A stretch of DNA of 64,000 nt from NCBI RefSeq assembly GCF_902859945.1, contig NZ_CADIKL010000006.1, positions 62,001 through 126,000 of the forward strand, read 5' to 3'. The stretch's first letter is position 1, and the number at the start of each line of letters is the position of its first letter. The notes beneath the pieces are model-generated. The model searched no databases. It saw only the letters and a program-made list of their open reading frames with translations, and was not told the origin of the DNA. This DNA comes from Paraburkholderia caffeinitolerans. GTDB taxonomy: Bacteria > Pseudomonadota > Gammaproteobacteria > Burkholderiales > Burkholderiaceae. This document shows positions 28,076-37,765 of the stretch, piece by piece. The translations under genes were made by a program, and so were the position numbers.

Positions 28076-29302
28076 ATGGAATCTTTCGACATCGCCGTAA
28101 TCGGCGCTGGGGCGGCCGGCATGATGTGCGCGGCGGTGGCCGGCCAACAGGGCCGCCGCGTGGCGCTGATCGATCACGCCCCGCGCCTCGCGGAAAAAAT
28201 CCGCATCTCGGGTGGCGGACGCTGCAACTTCACGAATCTGCACGCGGGCCCCGCCAACTATATCTCGAACAATCCGCATTTTTGCCGCTCGGCGCTTGCG
28301 CGCTACACGCCGCGCGACTTTCTCGCGCTGCTGCGCCAGCATCGCGTGACGTGGCACGAGAAGCACAAGGGCCAGCTCTTCTGCGACCAGTCCAGCGACG
28401 CGATCATCGACGTGCTGCGCGCCGAATGCGATGCCGGCGGTGTGGCGTGGCGGCGTCCGCTGCCCGTCGAGGCGGTGAGCTATGGCGACGGCGCGGGCTT
28501 CACGCTCGGCACGCCGCAGGGCGAGATTCGCTCGAAGGCGCTGGTGATCGCCACGGGCGGTCTCTCGATCCCGAAGATCGGCGCCACCGATTTCGCCTAC
28601 CGCATCGCCAAACAGTTCGGCCACAAGCTCGTCGATACGCGTCCCGCGCTGGTGCCGCTCACGTTCGCGCCGCAGGACTGGGCGCCCTACGTGCCGCTCG
28701 CTGGCGTCTCGCTCGAAGTGCGCGTGGCAACCGGCGAGCGCAAGGCCGCTGGGGCTTTCGACGAGGATCTGCTGTTCACGCACCGGGGGCTTTCCGGACC
28801 CGGCGTGTTGCAGATTTCGAGCTACTGGCAGCCGGGGCAGCCGATTCGCGTGAATCTGCTGCCTGAGCAGGCTGCCAGTGATGCGCTGATCGAGGCGAAG
28901 GGCGCGACGAAGCGCCAGATCGGCAATCTACTGGCCGAGTGGGTGCCGACGCGTCTCGCGCACGCCTGGCTCGAGGCGCATCAGGTGCCGCTCGAGGCGC
29001 GGCTCGCCGATCTGCCCGACAAGACGCTGCGCCGCATTGGCGAGGGCCTCGCGCAATGGTCGCTGACGCCGACCGGCACCGAGGGCTACAAGAAGGCCGA
29101 GGTGACGCGCGGCGGCGTGGATACGCGCGAGTTGTCCTCCGCGACGATGATGAGCCAGCGCGTGCCGGGCCTGTATTTCGTGGGCGAGGCGGTGGACGTG
29201 ACGGGCTGGCTCGGCGGCTACAACTTCCAGTGGGCATGGGCTTCGGGCGTGGCCGCTGGTGAGGCCGCGGTGGAGTTCACGGCGGTGGCGGCCAGCGGCT
29301 GA
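28076..29302 (+). CDS. HI0933/BaiN-family NAD(P)/FAD-dependent oxidoreductase
   Basis: The 408-residue flavoprotein has the FAD-binding AVIGAGAAGMMCA. It also has the family signature EKIRISGGGRCNFTN and a late GLYFVGEAVDVTGWLGGYNF. This matches the HI0933 (YhiN/BaiN) family, conserved but with poorly defined substrates. The ATG at 28076 directly precedes the Rossmann motif. Divergent from tsaD with a 202-base gap. Confidence 0.88.
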   Translation: MESFDIAVIGAGAAGMMCAAVAGQQGRRVALIDHAPRLAEKIRISGGGRCNFTNLHAGPANYISNNPHFCRSALARYTPRDFLALLRQHRVTWHEKHKGQLFCDQSSDAIIDVLRAECDAGGVAWRRPLPVEAVSYGDGAGFTLGTPQGEIRSKALVIATGGLSIPKIGATDFAYRIAKQFGHKLVDTRPALVPLTFAPQDWAPYVPLAGVSLEVRVATGERKAAGAFDEDLLFTHRGLSGPGVLQISSYWQPGQPIRVNLLPEQAASDALIEAKGATKRQIGNLLAEWVPTRLAHAWLEAHQVPLEARLADLPDKTLRRIGEGLAQWSLTPTGTEGYKKAEVTRGGVDTRELSSATMMSQRVPGLYFVGEAVDVTGWLGGYNFQWAWASGVAAGEAAVEFTAVAASG

Positions 29303-29438
29303 GGCCCGATCATATCGATCGATTGCGATTTTTCGCCGGCCCGGGGCATCGAGTTTCAACGAGTTGATGCTCGTCATTGTTGGTCGGGCTGAGGAGGTTC
29401 ACGCTCGAACATTGATCCATTGTGGAGAGGTGTGAAAC

Positions 29439-30422
29439 GTGAACCAGCAAGCAGAGCAGGTGAAACAAGAGCCGGCGCAGCACGGTATGCCGCTGCGGCG
29501 GATCATGATTGCAGTCGACGATTCGAATGCATCGAAGCAGGCGGTGCGGTTCGCTGCGCGCGTAGCGCCGCGCGACGCCGATGTGCGTATCGTCTGCGCC
29601 GTCGGGCAGCCGCGCTCCTGGCAGGCTGGCGGCGCCTACACGGCGGGCGACGCCTGGTTGAGGGAGTCGCTTGCCGCCGCGCGCCAGGAGTTGCGCCAGG
29701 AGGCCGAGAACACGCTCGAGCAGGCGGTGGCCGCATTCGACGGACAAGTTGCCTCGGTTTCCGGACATGTGCTCAACCTCACCGGCGAGTCCGGCGCGGT
29801 CGTGCAGGCACTGAGCGCGGCGGCCAGCGAATGGCGTGCCGACCTGCTGGTGGTCGGCGCCCGTCATCAAGGGCGCGTGAAACGCTGGGTCGACGGCTCG
29901 GTGTCAGCCGCGCTGGCCGTGTCGGCTCCCTGTCCGCTGCTAGTGGTGCCGGCCGAGTACGAGGCGTGCGATGCGCCGCGCTTTACACGCATGCTGCTGG
30001 CGACTGACGGCAGCGAGGCTTCCACGCAGGCGATACAGGCGGCCATGCGGCTCGTCGAGCCGCAGCTTGCGTTGCGCGCGATCTACGTGGTCGACCGCAG
30101 CAGCGTGACTGGCGGCCCCGTGGCCGCTCCGGGGCTGGAAGAGGCACTCACCGGGCTCGGGCGCAGGGCGCTCGCCGCAGCACAAGAGCAACTTGAGCCG
30201 ACGGGTTGCGTCTGCGAAACGGCGCTCGTGGCGACCGGCCTCATGCGCGACGACATCGCCCACACGGTCCTGCGCGACGCGAAGCAGTGGAATGCCGATC
30301 TCGTCGTAATGGGCACGCACGGCCGCCGCGGCGTTGCGCGCTGGCTGCTCGGCAGCGTGGCCCAGCGCGCCGTCGAGGTCACGCATTTGCCGCTGTTGCT
30401 GGTCGGGCCTTGCGAAGGCTGA
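29439..30422 (+). CDS. Tandem universal stress protein (two UspA domains)
   Basis: The 327-residue protein has two Usp domains. The second (from about residue 185: RMLLATDGSEAS) ends with GTHGRRGVARWLLGSVA, matching the ATP-binding G-x2-G-x9-G-S motif. The first (RIMIAVDDSNASKQAVR) has GARHQGRVKRWVDGSVS in the same place, which departs from the consensus, so nucleotide binding there is less certain. The start is a GTG at 29439 with GGAGAGG 7-13 bases upstream. The 136-base gap before it shows no obvious structure. Confidence 0.87.
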   Translation: MNQQAEQVKQEPAQHGMPLRRIMIAVDDSNASKQAVRFAARVAPRDADVRIVCAVGQPRSWQAGGAYTAGDAWLRESLAAARQELRQEAENTLEQAVAAFDGQVASVSGHVLNLTGESGAVVQALSAAASEWRADLLVVGARHQGRVKRWVDGSVSAALAVSAPCPLLVVPAEYEACDAPRFTRMLLATDGSEASTQAIQAAMRLVEPQLALRAIYVVDRSSVTGGPVAAPGLEEALTGLGRRALAAAQEQLEPTGCVCETALVATGLMRDDIAHTVLRDAKQWNADLVVMGTHGRRGVARWLLGSVAQRAVEVTHLPLLLVGPCEG

Positions 30423-30607
30423 TCCTCCAGGTCTGGCCACGCTCGCTGCCCGAATCCGGTTCTTGGGGCACACTGGAATTTCGCTTCACGAGAGGCGGCT
30501 TGACGGGCAACAAACTGGGCAACAAATGAAGCGGTGAATGCGGGTGGAACAGGCCGCAGAGGTTCGGGTTTTCCTCCGAGGCGGCCTGTAATCCCCCGAC
30601 ATGGAAC

Positions 30608-30616
30608 TGCTATACT
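30608..30616 (+). promoter_or_regulatory. Extended -10 promoter before rpsU
   Basis: TGCTATACT (TG at 30608-30609, TATACT at 30611-30616) matches an extended -10 element, 35 bases before the rpsU ATG. The -35 position is weak. Just upstream (30550-30588) is an 8-bp perfect stem CAGGCCGC / GCGGCCTG enclosing 23 bases. It could end the upstream stress-protein transcript or modulate initiation. Confidence 0.45.
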
Positions 30617-30650
30617 TGACTCTCTTTACCTCACGATCCGTTATTGGAAA

Positions 30651-30863
30651 ATGACGACCATCCGCGTAAAAGAAAATGAACCCTTTGAAGTTGCCATGCG
30701 CCGCTTCAAGCGCACGATCGAGAAGAATGGTCTCCTGACTGAGCTTCGTGCGCGTGAGTTTTACGAAAAGCCTACGGCTGAGCGCAAGCGCAAGAAGGCT
30801 GCGGCGGTGAAGCGCCACTTCAAGCGCATACGCAGCCAGATGCTGCCGAAGAAAATGTATTGA
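30651..30863 (+). CDS. rpsU: 30S ribosomal protein S21
   Basis: The 70-residue basic protein ([20 protein letters not shown], ending SQMLPKKMY) is S21, which helps mRNA binding by the 30S subunit. It opens the macromolecular synthesis cluster rpsU-yqeY-dnaG-rpoD, as in E. coli but with yqeY inserted. A strong terminator 144 bases downstream should separate most rpsU transcript from the rest. Confidence 0.96.
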   Translation: MTTIRVKENEPFEVAMRRFKRTIEKNGLLTELRAREFYEKPTAERKRKKAAAVKRHFKRIRSQMLPKKMY

Positions 30864-31006
30864 TTCCGGCGTGCCATGGTGCAAACCCGTGGCGCGCAAA
30901 CAGCCGGCACTGCCGCCGGCCAGTCCTGGAGCAACCCGGGCCGGACCGGCAACAACGCCTGCGCTGTCTATTTGGTGTGGCCGCAGCCGTATCGAACCCG
31001 CACCGA

Positions 31007-31037
31007 CCCGCCTGGAAACGCTTCCAGGCGGGTTTTT
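31007..31037 (+). terminator. Intrinsic terminator between rpsU and yqeY
   Basis: An 11-bp perfect stem CCCGCCTGGAA / TTCCAGGCGGG with loop ACGC is followed by TTTTT. It parallels the internal terminator known in the E. coli rpsU-dnaG-rpoD operon, which allows S21 to be made in excess. A second GC hairpin (31099-31115) lacks T-run. Confidence 0.88.
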
Positions 31038-31148
31038 GCATTCTTGTGATGTTTCGGTGCGAGGGTTTGGCGTATAGGTGAGCGCGGTGGCCGCGCTGCC
31101 CGGGGGTTCCCCGGGGATTGTGCAACCCCAACGCATTTCAGGTGAGTA

Positions 31149-31595
31149 ATGAGTCTCAAAGACCGGATCAACGACGACATGAAGGCCGCGATGCGCGCGC
31201 GCGAAAGTGAGCGCCTCGCCACGATTCGTTTGCTGCTCGCCGCCATCAAGCAACGTGAAGTCGACGAGCGTGTGACGCTCGACGACGCTGGCATCACGGC
31301 GGTCATCGACAAGATGATCAAGCAGCGCAAGGACTCGATCAGCCAGTTCGACGCAGCGGGTCGCGCGGACCTCGTCGAGAAGGAAAACGCCGAGCTGCAA
31401 ATCCTGTCCGCTTATATGCCCGAGCAGTTGTCGGAGGCGGAAATCGCGGCCGAAGTGCAGGCGGCGGTCGCCCAGGTGGGCGCCAGTGGTCCGCAGGACA
31501 TGGGCAAGGTGATGGGCGTGCTCAAGCCCAAACTGGCGGGCCGCGCCGACATGACGGCGGTGTCCGGGCTCGTCAAGGCCGCGCTTTCGAAGTGA
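31149..31595 (+). CDS. yqeY: GatB/YqeY-domain protein
   Basis: The 148-residue helical protein opens with SLKDRINDDMKAAMRARESE and contains ILSAYMPEQLSEAEI, both YqeY signatures. The domain is shared with the tail of the GatB amidotransferase subunit, where it contacts tRNA. The free-standing protein's role is unknown. It lies between rpsU and dnaG, the usual betaproteobacterial position. Confidence 0.9.
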   Translation: MSLKDRINDDMKAAMRARESERLATIRLLLAAIKQREVDERVTLDDAGITAVIDKMIKQRKDSISQFDAAGRADLVEKENAELQILSAYMPEQLSEAEIAAEVQAAVAQVGASGPQDMGKVMGVLKPKLAGRADMTAVSGLVKAALSK

Positions 31596-31704
31596 GGGCC
31601 GCGCTTCGCGCGGTGCTGGCTGTTGCCGTGCATCCTTGCGAGGTTTGCCGCGGGCCGCGCGAATGCGCGCGCCCAGCCCTTGTTACCCGAGCGACCGAGC
31701 CCTG

Positions 31705-33597
31705 ATGATTCCGCATTCGTTCCTGCAGGATCTGCTCAACCGCGTCGATATTGTCGACGTGGTGGGGCGCTACGTGCAGCTCAAGAAGGGCGGCGCGAAT
31801 TTCATGGGCCTCTGCCCGTTTCACAACGAAAAGAGCCCTTCCTTTACCGTTAGTCCAACGAAGCAGTTCTATCACTGCTTCGGCTGCGGCGCGCATGGCA
31901 CCGCCATCGGCTTCCTGATGGAGCACGCGGGCCTCACGTTTCCCGAGGCCGTCAACGAACTCGCGCAGTCGGTCGGCCTCAGCGTGCCTCAGGAGCCGTC
32001 GCCGATGCGTGGCGGCGCCTACGGCGGCGGTGGCGCGAGCGCCGGGGCAGGCGGCTACGCACCCGGTGTCTCGAAGGCCGTCTCCAACGCGCTCTCGGAC
32101 CTCATGCAAACGGCTTGCGACTATTACCGCAAGCAGTTGCGCAGTGCGCCGAGTGCCATCCAGTACCTGAAAAAGCGCGGCCTCACCGGCGAAGTCGCGG
32201 CCCGTTTCGGCCTCGGTTACGCGCCCGATGGATGGCAGAACCTCGAATCTGCGTTTACCGATTATCGCGACGATGGGCTGGTCGAAGCCGGTCTCGTTAT
32301 CGTCAGTGAAAAGCAGGATGCGCAGGGCCAGTCGCGCCGCTACGACCGCTTCCGCGACCGCGTGATGTTCCCCATCCGCAACGTGAAGGGGCAGGTGATC
32401 GGCTTTGGCGGGCGCGTGCTCGACGGCGGCGAGCCCAAGTATTTGAATTCCCCGGAAACGCCGCTATTTAACAAGGGTAGCGAACTGTACGGGCTGTTCG
32501 AGGCGCGTCTGGCGATTCGCGAACAGCACTACGTGCTGGTGGTCGAGGGGTATATGGACGTGGTCGCGCTCGCGCAACTCGGATTCCAGAACGCGGTGGC
32601 GACGCTGGGCACCGCGTGCACGCCCATCCACGTGCAGAAGCTGATGCGCCAGACCGACACGGTGATCTTCAGCTTCGACGGCGATTCGGCAGGCCGCCGC
32701 GCGGCAAGGCGTGCGCTAGATGCGTGCCTGCCCCATGCGGCGGACAATCGCACGATCCGCTTCCTGTTCCTGCCCTCGGAGCACGATCCGGACAGCTATG
32801 TTCGCGAGTATGGCGCCGAGGCGTTCAAGGAGCAGGTCGACCGGGCCATGCCGCTCTCGCAGTTCATGCTGAACGAAGTGCTGGTGGGCAAGGAGCTCGA
32901 TCAGCCTGAAGGGCGCGCCCGCGCGCTGTTCGATGCGAAGCCGCTGTTGCAGGCGCTGCCGGCGAACGCGCTGCGCGCGCAGATCATGCACATGTTCGCG
33001 GATCGCCTCGACGTGCCGTTCGAGGAAGTCGCGGCGCTCTGCGAGGTCGACGCCCGCATTGCCCGGGCCGCGCGCCAGGCGCCCGCGCGCAAGGACCGGC
33101 ACCTCGTGACCGGGATCGAGCGCAAGGCGCTGCGCAACCTGGTGATGCATCCGCGCATCGTGGCGCAGCTCGACGAGGAGGCCGAACAGGCGCTCATCGG
33201 GCTCACTCGACACGGAGAATTGTTCGAGGAAGTGACCACGCACGCGCGTGCGCTGGGCGACGCGGCTGAGTTCCAGTTGCTTTCGGACCTGTTGCGAAAC
33301 GGTGCGAACGCCCCCACCTTCGAGGAGATTTTTCGCGAAATTCTGGACTATGATGAAAACGTCCGGGATTTGTTAATGAAAAATCCAGAAGATGGCGCCG
33401 TGCTGGAGGAGCGCCGCGAGCAGGAGCGGCTCGTGGGCGAGGAGATGGCGGCGGCAATCCTGAAAATGCGCTTCGACGCCTGCAGCGAGCGGCTTGAAGT
33501 GCTTTCGCGGCAGTCGCGCCATACGCCCGAGGAGCTAGCCGAATATGTGAAACTGAATCAGACGCGGGCTGACATGAAACGTCAGCTCGGGCTGTAG
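31705..33597 (+). CDS. dnaG: DNA primase
   Basis: The 630-residue primase makes RNA primers at the replication fork. The N-terminal CHC2 zinc ribbon is visible as [12 protein letters not shown] and [10 protein letters not shown]. The catalytic TOPRIM domain has [11 protein letters not shown] and the acidic [12 protein letters not shown]. The C-terminal helical part binds DnaB helicase. Length is slightly above E. coli (581) because of a Gly/Ala-rich linker near residue 105. ATG 31705 starts the conserved [20 protein letters not shown]. Confidence 0.96.
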   Translation: MIPHSFLQDLLNRVDIVDVVGRYVQLKKGGANFMGLCPFHNEKSPSFTVSPTKQFYHCFGCGAHGTAIGFLMEHAGLTFPEAVNELAQSVGLSVPQEPSPMRGGAYGGGGASAGAGGYAPGVSKAVSNALSDLMQTACDYYRKQLRSAPSAIQYLKKRGLTGEVAARFGLGYAPDGWQNLESAFTDYRDDGLVEAGLVIVSEKQDAQGQSRRYDRFRDRVMFPIRNVKGQVIGFGGRVLDGGEPKYLNSPETPLFNKGSELYGLFEARLAIREQHYVLVVEGYMDVVALAQLGFQNAVATLGTACTPIHVQKLMRQTDTVIFSFDGDSAGRRAARRALDACLPHAADNRTIRFLFLPSEHDPDSYVREYGAEAFKEQVDRAMPLSQFMLNEVLVGKELDQPEGRARALFDAKPLLQALPANALRAQIMHMFADRLDVPFEEVAALCEVDARIARAARQAPARKDRHLVTGIERKALRNLVMHPRIVAQLDEEAEQALIGLTRHGELFEEVTTHARALGDAAEFQLLSDLLRNGANAPTFEEIFREILDYDENVRDLLMKNPEDGAVLEERREQERLVGEEMAAAILKMRFDACSERLEVLSRQSRHTPEELAEYVKLNQTRADMKRQLGL

Positions 33598-33710
33598 GGC
33601 AGGAACGTGCGCTGGGGATTATTACCCTGCGTGCTACAATAAAAGGTTTTCAGCGGTTTGTTTTTGTTGTTTGTTTTTGTTTTTTCCGGGCAGTTTCCAG
33701 CAAGGGCGGA

Positions 33711-36125
33711 ATGGCAATGGCAAAGACTACAGGCGGAAAAAAAGCGACAGGCAAGGGTTCGACGGATTCGACCAGCAAGGTCACGAAGGCCCAGGATGCA
33801 CCATCCGCCAGTTCGCGCCGCAAGGCGGCGAACGCCAGTCATGAAGTTCCCGCAGTCCGGCAGAGAGCAATGGCTGCTTCGGCCGCGCGAGCGGCGCCAA
33901 TACGCGCGGCGAAAGCCTCTACGCATCCGGCAACGAAGCGGTCCGGTGGTCCGAGTAGTGCAAGGCAAGTGCCTGCCGTTGCGGACGATGCGGCAGAGCG
34001 CGAGGCTCCAGTATCCACGGTTCACGAGGCTGATGTCCAACAGCCGAGAGTCGAGACTACAGCCGGTACGGCGAACTCCATGACGAAAAAGCTGAATGAA
34101 GTGTCCGTCGATGACGACGCAAACCAGAGCGAGGAAAGCACGCCCACCGCGGGCAAGGGTGAGAAAACCACCCGTGCGCGCGACCGGCGAGCGAAGGAAA
34201 AGGCGCTGCTGAAAGACGCATTCGCGTCATCGCAACCCGGGACCGTCGAGGAACTCGAAGAGCGCCGCAACAAGTTGCGCGCGCTCATCAAGCTTGGCAA
34301 GGAGCGCGGTTACCTCACCTACGCCGAAATCAACGATCACCTTCCGGACAACTTCACCGAGACCGAGGCGATCGAAGGCATCATCAGCACGTTCAACGAC
34401 ATGGGCGTGGCCGTCTACGAGCAGGCCCCCGATGCCGAAACGCTGCTTCTGAACGACAACGCGCCCAACGCTTCTTCGGATGACGAAGTAGAAGAAGAAG
34501 CCGAAGTCGCGCTGTCCACCGTCGACTCCGAATTCGGCCGCACGACCGACCCGGTGCGCATGTACATGCGCGAAATGGGCACGGTCGAGCTGCTTACGCG
34601 TGAAGGCGAAATCGAAATCGCCAAGCGCATCGAAGACGGCCTCATGCATATGGTCATGGCAATCTCCGCTTGCCCGACCACCATCGCCGACATCCTCTCC
34701 ATGGCCGAACGCGTCGCGAACGATGAAAGTCGCGTGGACGAGCTCGTCGACGGTCTGATCGATCCGAACGCCGAGGACACCGACGGCTTCAATGCAAAGG
34801 AAGCCGAAGAGATCGAGAACGAGGTGGAAGAGGAAGAAGAGAGCGAGGAAGAAGAGGAAGAAGAAGAGGACGACGGCACGGCTCAGGCCACGGCCAACGC
34901 GGCGCAGCTTGAAGCGCTCAAGCGGACCTCGCTCGAGAAGTTCTCGCACATTAGCGAGTGGTTCGACAAGATGCGCCGGGCGTTCGAGAAGGAGGGCTAT
35001 AAGTCGAAGTCCTACCTCAAGGCGCAGGAAACGATCCAGAATGAGCTGATGTCGATCCGCTTCACCGCGCGCACCGTCGAGCGGCTGTGCGACACGTTGC
35101 GCGCGCAAGTAGATGAGGTGCGCCAGGTCGAACGTCAGATCCTGCACACGGTCGTGGACAAGTGCGGCATGCCGCGCTCGGAGTTCATCGCGCGCTTCCC
35201 GGGCAATGAAACCGACCTCGAATGGTCCGACAAGATCGTGGCTGAGAATCACGCGTACAGCGCGATTCTCTCGCGCAACATTCCGGCGATTCGCGAGCAG
35301 CAGCAGCGCCTGCTGGACCTCCAGGCGCGCGTGGTGCTGCCGCTGAAGGACCTGAAGGAAACCAACCGCCAGATGGCGGCGGGCGAACTGAAGGCGCGCC
35401 AGGCAAAGCGCGAGATGACCGAGGCGAACCTGCGTCTCGTGATCTCGATTGCGAAGAAGTACACGAATCGCGGCTTGCAGTTCCTCGACCTCATTCAGGA
35501 AGGCAACATTGGCCTGATGAAGGCGGTGGACAAGTTCGAATATCGGCGCGGCTACAAGTTCTCGACCTACGCCACATGGTGGATCCGCCAGGCCATCACG
35601 CGCTCGATCGCGGACCAGGCGCGCACGATCCGCATTCCGGTTCACATGATCGAGACGATCAACAAGATGAACCGCATTTCGCGGCAAATCCTGCAGGAAA
35701 CCGGTCTCGAGCCGGATCCGGCAACGCTCGCCGAGAAGATGGAAATGCCGGAGGACAAGATCCGCAAGATCATGAAGATCGCGAAGGAGCCGATCTCCAT
35801 GGAAACGCCGATCGGCGACGACGACGATTCGCATCTGGGCGACTTCATCGAGGACAACAACACGGTCGCGCCAGCGGATGCCGCGTTGCACGCCTCGATG
35901 CGCGACGTGGTGAAGGACGTGCTCGACTCGCTCACGCCGCGCGAGGCGAAGGTGCTGCGCATGCGCTTCGGCATTGAGATGAGCACGGACCACACGCTCG
36001 AAGAGGTCGGCAAGCAGTTCGACGTCACGCGCGAGCGGATTCGCCAGATCGAAGCGAAGGCACTGCGCAAGCTGCGTCACCCGAGCCGCTCGGACAAGCT
36101 CAAGTCGTTCCTCGAAGGGAACTGA
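33711..36125 (+). CDS. rpoD: RNA polymerase primary sigma factor RpoD
   Basis: The 804-residue protein has sigma region 1.1 near residue 180 and region 1.2 [16 protein letters not shown] long non-conserved region contains a run of Glu around residue 380. Region 2 is [19 protein letters not shown], then [10 protein letters not shown]. Region 4.2 is [19 protein letters not shown]. It directs transcription from housekeeping promoters. An approximately 110-residue low-complexity Ala/Ser/Lys-rich N-terminal extension makes it longer than the E. coli protein (613). ATG 33717 is an equal alternative start. A T-rich stretch (33651-33686) precedes the gene. Confidence 0.96.
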   Translation: MAMAKTTGGKKATGKGSTDSTSKVTKAQDAPSASSRRKAANASHEVPAVRQRAMAASAARAAPIRAAKASTHPATKRSGGPSSARQVPAVADDAAEREAPVSTVHEADVQQPRVETTAGTANSMTKKLNEVSVDDDANQSEESTPTAGKGEKTTRARDRRAKEKALLKDAFASSQPGTVEELEERRNKLRALIKLGKERGYLTYAEINDHLPDNFTETEAIEGIISTFNDMGVAVYEQAPDAETLLLNDNAPNASSDDEVEEEAEVALSTVDSEFGRTTDPVRMYMREMGTVELLTREGEIEIAKRIEDGLMHMVMAISACPTTIADILSMAERVANDESRVDELVDGLIDPNAEDTDGFNAKEAEEIENEVEEEEESEEEEEEEEDDGTAQATANAAQLEALKRTSLEKFSHISEWFDKMRRAFEKEGYKSKSYLKAQETIQNELMSIRFTARTVERLCDTLRAQVDEVRQVERQILHTVVDKCGMPRSEFIARFPGNETDLEWSDKIVAENHAYSAILSRNIPAIREQQQRLLDLQARVVLPLKDLKETNRQMAAGELKARQAKREMTEANLRLVISIAKKYTNRGLQFLDLIQEGNIGLMKAVDKFEYRRGYKFSTYATWWIRQAITRSIADQARTIRIPVHMIETINKMNRISRQILQETGLEPDPATLAEKMEMPEDKIRKIMKIAKEPISMETPIGDDDDSHLGDFIEDNNTVAPADAALHASMRDVVKDVLDSLTPREAKVLRMRFGIEMSTDHTLEEVGKQFDVTRERIRQIEAKALRKLRHPSRSDKLKSFLEGN

Positions 36126-36236
36126 TGCTTGTTTGAGATGCGGCCGAGGCGCATGTAATTGGCTTATTTGGGGCTGATTTGCATGCGCCGGATGGTCAGG
36201 CTGGAGTGGTTCGTGTAGTATGTCGGCCTGCCGTCG

Positions 36237-36270
36237 AAAAGCCCGGCCTCTGTGTAGACCGGGCTTTTTT
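36237..36270 (+). terminator. Intrinsic terminator after rpoD
   Basis: AAAAGCCCGG pairs with CCGGGCTTTT around a 12-base loop, and the T-run continues to TTTTTT. It lies 111 bases after rpoD and 27 bases before the tRNA gene, so the tRNA is presumably not simply read through from rpoD; its own promoter is not evident. Confidence 0.85.
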
Positions 36271-36297
36271 GTTGACTTCCCCTCGTTGTAGCTTCGT

Positions 36298-36385
36298 GGG
36301 CCGGACGCCGTGTTGGTTGCAGGCAGCGGACTCATAATCCGCCGGAGAAATCCCGTCGTCGGTTCGAACCCGACCCGGCCCACCA
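36298..36385 (+). tRNA. tRNA with CAU anticodon and a long (class II) variable arm
   Basis: An 88-base cloverleaf folds fully. The acceptor is GGGCCGG / CCGGCCC (36298-36304, 36375-36381). The D-stem has three pairs, GCC / GGC. The anticodon stem GCGGA / TCCGC holds loop CTCATAA (anticodon CAT at 36333-36335). The T-arm is GTCGG-TTCGAAC-CCGAC, with discriminator A and encoded CCA. The variable region is 15 bases (36343-36357) and can form GGA-GAAA-TCC. A 3-bp D-stem and long arm are class II features (Leu/Ser/Tyr), yet the anticodon is that of Met or lysidine-Ile tRNA. Automatic tools would probably call it tRNA-Met. Confidence 0.85.
36341..36385. other. Probable prophage attachment site (attL) in the tRNA 3' half
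   Basis: The phage integrase gene ends 113 bases from the tRNA and is oriented toward it, the normal layout for tyrosine integrases that use tRNA 3' ends. The exact core cannot be fixed because the second copy (attR) lies beyond the window. The 3' end of the tRNA is the inferred core. Confidence 0.5.
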
Positions 36386-36497
36386 ATAAAAACAACATTG
36401 CTTCAAGCGTTTAGCGCAGCGCCAACTGCCCTGAACGCCTTTGTGCCACAAAAGTCCGTTCGGTACTGTGTCCGGAGTGTGCCTCACTCCGGACGCT

Positions 36498-37547
36498 TCA
36501 CTTCACCGCTACGAGACGCGGGACACCTTCCGTTCGACTCCCCATCAATACGACGTCAGCATGCGGCCGCAAATGGTCCGGTGCGAGATGCGCGTAGCGC
36601 AGCACCATCTCATAGCTTGCCCAGCCGCCGAGTTCCATCAGCCTGTTCAGAGGCGTACCTCCCTGAACGTGCCACGATGCCCATGTATGCCGGACATCAT
36701 GAAACCGGAAGCGCTCAATCCCGGCCCGTTTGCAGGCCGCGTTCCAGTCCTTGGTTTCCCAGTACGGCATTGCCTCGCCGGCCCGCGTGAAGACGTGCGT
36801 TGGGTGCTTCCCGAGCTGACGACGTACGGCGGCCACCGCCTCGGCGTTCAGCGGGACGCCGATCGCCTTTCGTGCCTTGGCCTGATCGAGATGGATCCAT
36901 GCCCGCCGCGCCTGCAGGTCGACCTGCGACCATTCGAGCCCGATGATGTTGCCCTGTCGCAAGCCCGTCGCGAAGCCAAAGGCCGCGACCTCGCGCATCC
37001 AGTCGTCGTTGATCGCATCCAGCAGTCGCCGTGCATCTTCCCGCGTAATCCACCGGATGCGGCCATCTGGCTCCTTCGCAGCGCCCAGCTTCGGCGCTTT
37101 GTCGATCCACTCCCATTCATTTGATGCATCGTTGAAGAGGGCGCGTATCGTCGAAAGATACCGGTTGCGGGTTGCTGGCTTCAGGTCCGTATCGACGCCG
37201 CGCTGCGAGCTCTTGACCGGCAATGCGGTCAGAATCTCGTCGCGCGTGATCGAGTTCAGATCGCGCCCGCGAAAGACATTCTGGAAGTGCTTAATATGGC
37301 GATGCTTCGAACCATAGTCCGCCATGCCGGCCTGCTCACGCAGGTATCGCAGGGCCGCTTCCTCGAACATGCGCGTCGGCTTTTCGCCGAGCTTGGACAC
37401 GCGCCATGCCTCGTGCTTCAACTTGTCGTGGAACTCCTGCGCCTCCTGTTTATCGGTTGTGCCAGCAGTTTGTCTAATTCGGCCGCCGCCTGGCTTGCGG
37501 ATATCGACGTGCCATACGTCGGAGCCTTTGCGCTTTCGGATGGACAT
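36498..37547 (-). CDS. int: Phage tyrosine-recombinase integrase
   Basis: The 349-residue protein has an N-terminal arm-binding segment (MSIRKRKGSDVWHVDIRKPG) and a core-binding SAM-like domain. The catalytic domain shows all expected residues: Arg in FATGLRQGNIIGLEW, HDVRHTWASWH (HxxR), GGWASYEMVLRYAHL with Trp in the second-His position, and the nucleophile Tyr. It should carry out integration and excision at the adjacent tRNA. Its first 130 bases overlap the tail of the excisionase-like gene in another frame. Confidence 0.95.
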   Translation of the reverse strand: MSIRKRKGSDVWHVDIRKPGGGRIRQTAGTTDKQEAQEFHDKLKHEAWRVSKLGEKPTRMFEEAALRYLREQAGMADYGSKHRHIKHFQNVFRGRDLNSITRDEILTALPVKSSQRGVDTDLKPATRNRYLSTIRALFNDASNEWEWIDKAPKLGAAKEPDGRIRWITREDARRLLDAINDDWMREVAAFGFATGLRQGNIIGLEWSQVDLQARRAWIHLDQAKARKAIGVPLNAEAVAAVRRQLGKHPTHVFTRAGEAMPYWETKDWNAACKRAGIERFRFHDVRHTWASWHVQGGTPLNRLMELGGWASYEMVLRYAHLAPDHLRPHADVVLMGSRTEGVPRLVAVK

Positions 37548-37765
37548 TTTTTGTGCTCCAGTTCCTCCTGCGCCGGTCGGTCGGAATTGTACCGCCCGGT
37601 CGCTTCCCTCAATTTTTCCGGCCAGATGCGCCAGACAGACCCGACCTGGAAGAAGCCGAGCTCCCTGCGGTGCGCGTAAACGGTGCCGTAGCTCACGCGC
37701 AGCAGCTGCGCGGCCTCGCGCAGGCCCAGCGCGCGGTCGCCGATCAATGGGATAGCTTCAGCCAT
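37418..37765 (-). CDS. Excisionase-like helix-turn-helix protein
   Basis: The 115-residue protein has an N-terminal MerR/excisionase-type helix-turn-helix (LGLREAAQLLRVSYGTVYAH, then GFFQVGSVWRIWPEKL). A charged C-terminus ends in RRRRSSTTS. Placement directly upstream of the integrase gene suggests it is the directionality factor, which is inference. The two coding regions overlap by 130 bases, so either both frames are used or this gene is shorter. The helix-turn-helix lies outside the overlap. Confidence 0.7.
   Translation of the reverse strand: MAEAIPLIGDRALGLREAAQLLRVSYGTVYAHRRELGFFQVGSVWRIWPEKLREATGRYNSDRPAQEELEHKKCPSESAKAPTYGTSISASQAAAELDKLLAQPINRRRRSSTTS

Noticed and set aside
26807..28783. 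658-codon open frame spanning tsaD and the flavoprotein gene
   Set aside because: Arg/Ala-rich shadow frame crossing an intergenic region and two well-supported genes.
36298..36385. Selenocysteine tRNA
   Set aside because: The anticodon read from a 7-base loop is CAT, not TCA, and the acceptor and variable arms are shorter than in tRNA-Sec.
34227..36398. 723-codon open frame antisense to rpoD and through the tRNA
   Set aside because: Composition is that of the reverse strand of a conserved gene, and it reads through the terminator and tRNA.
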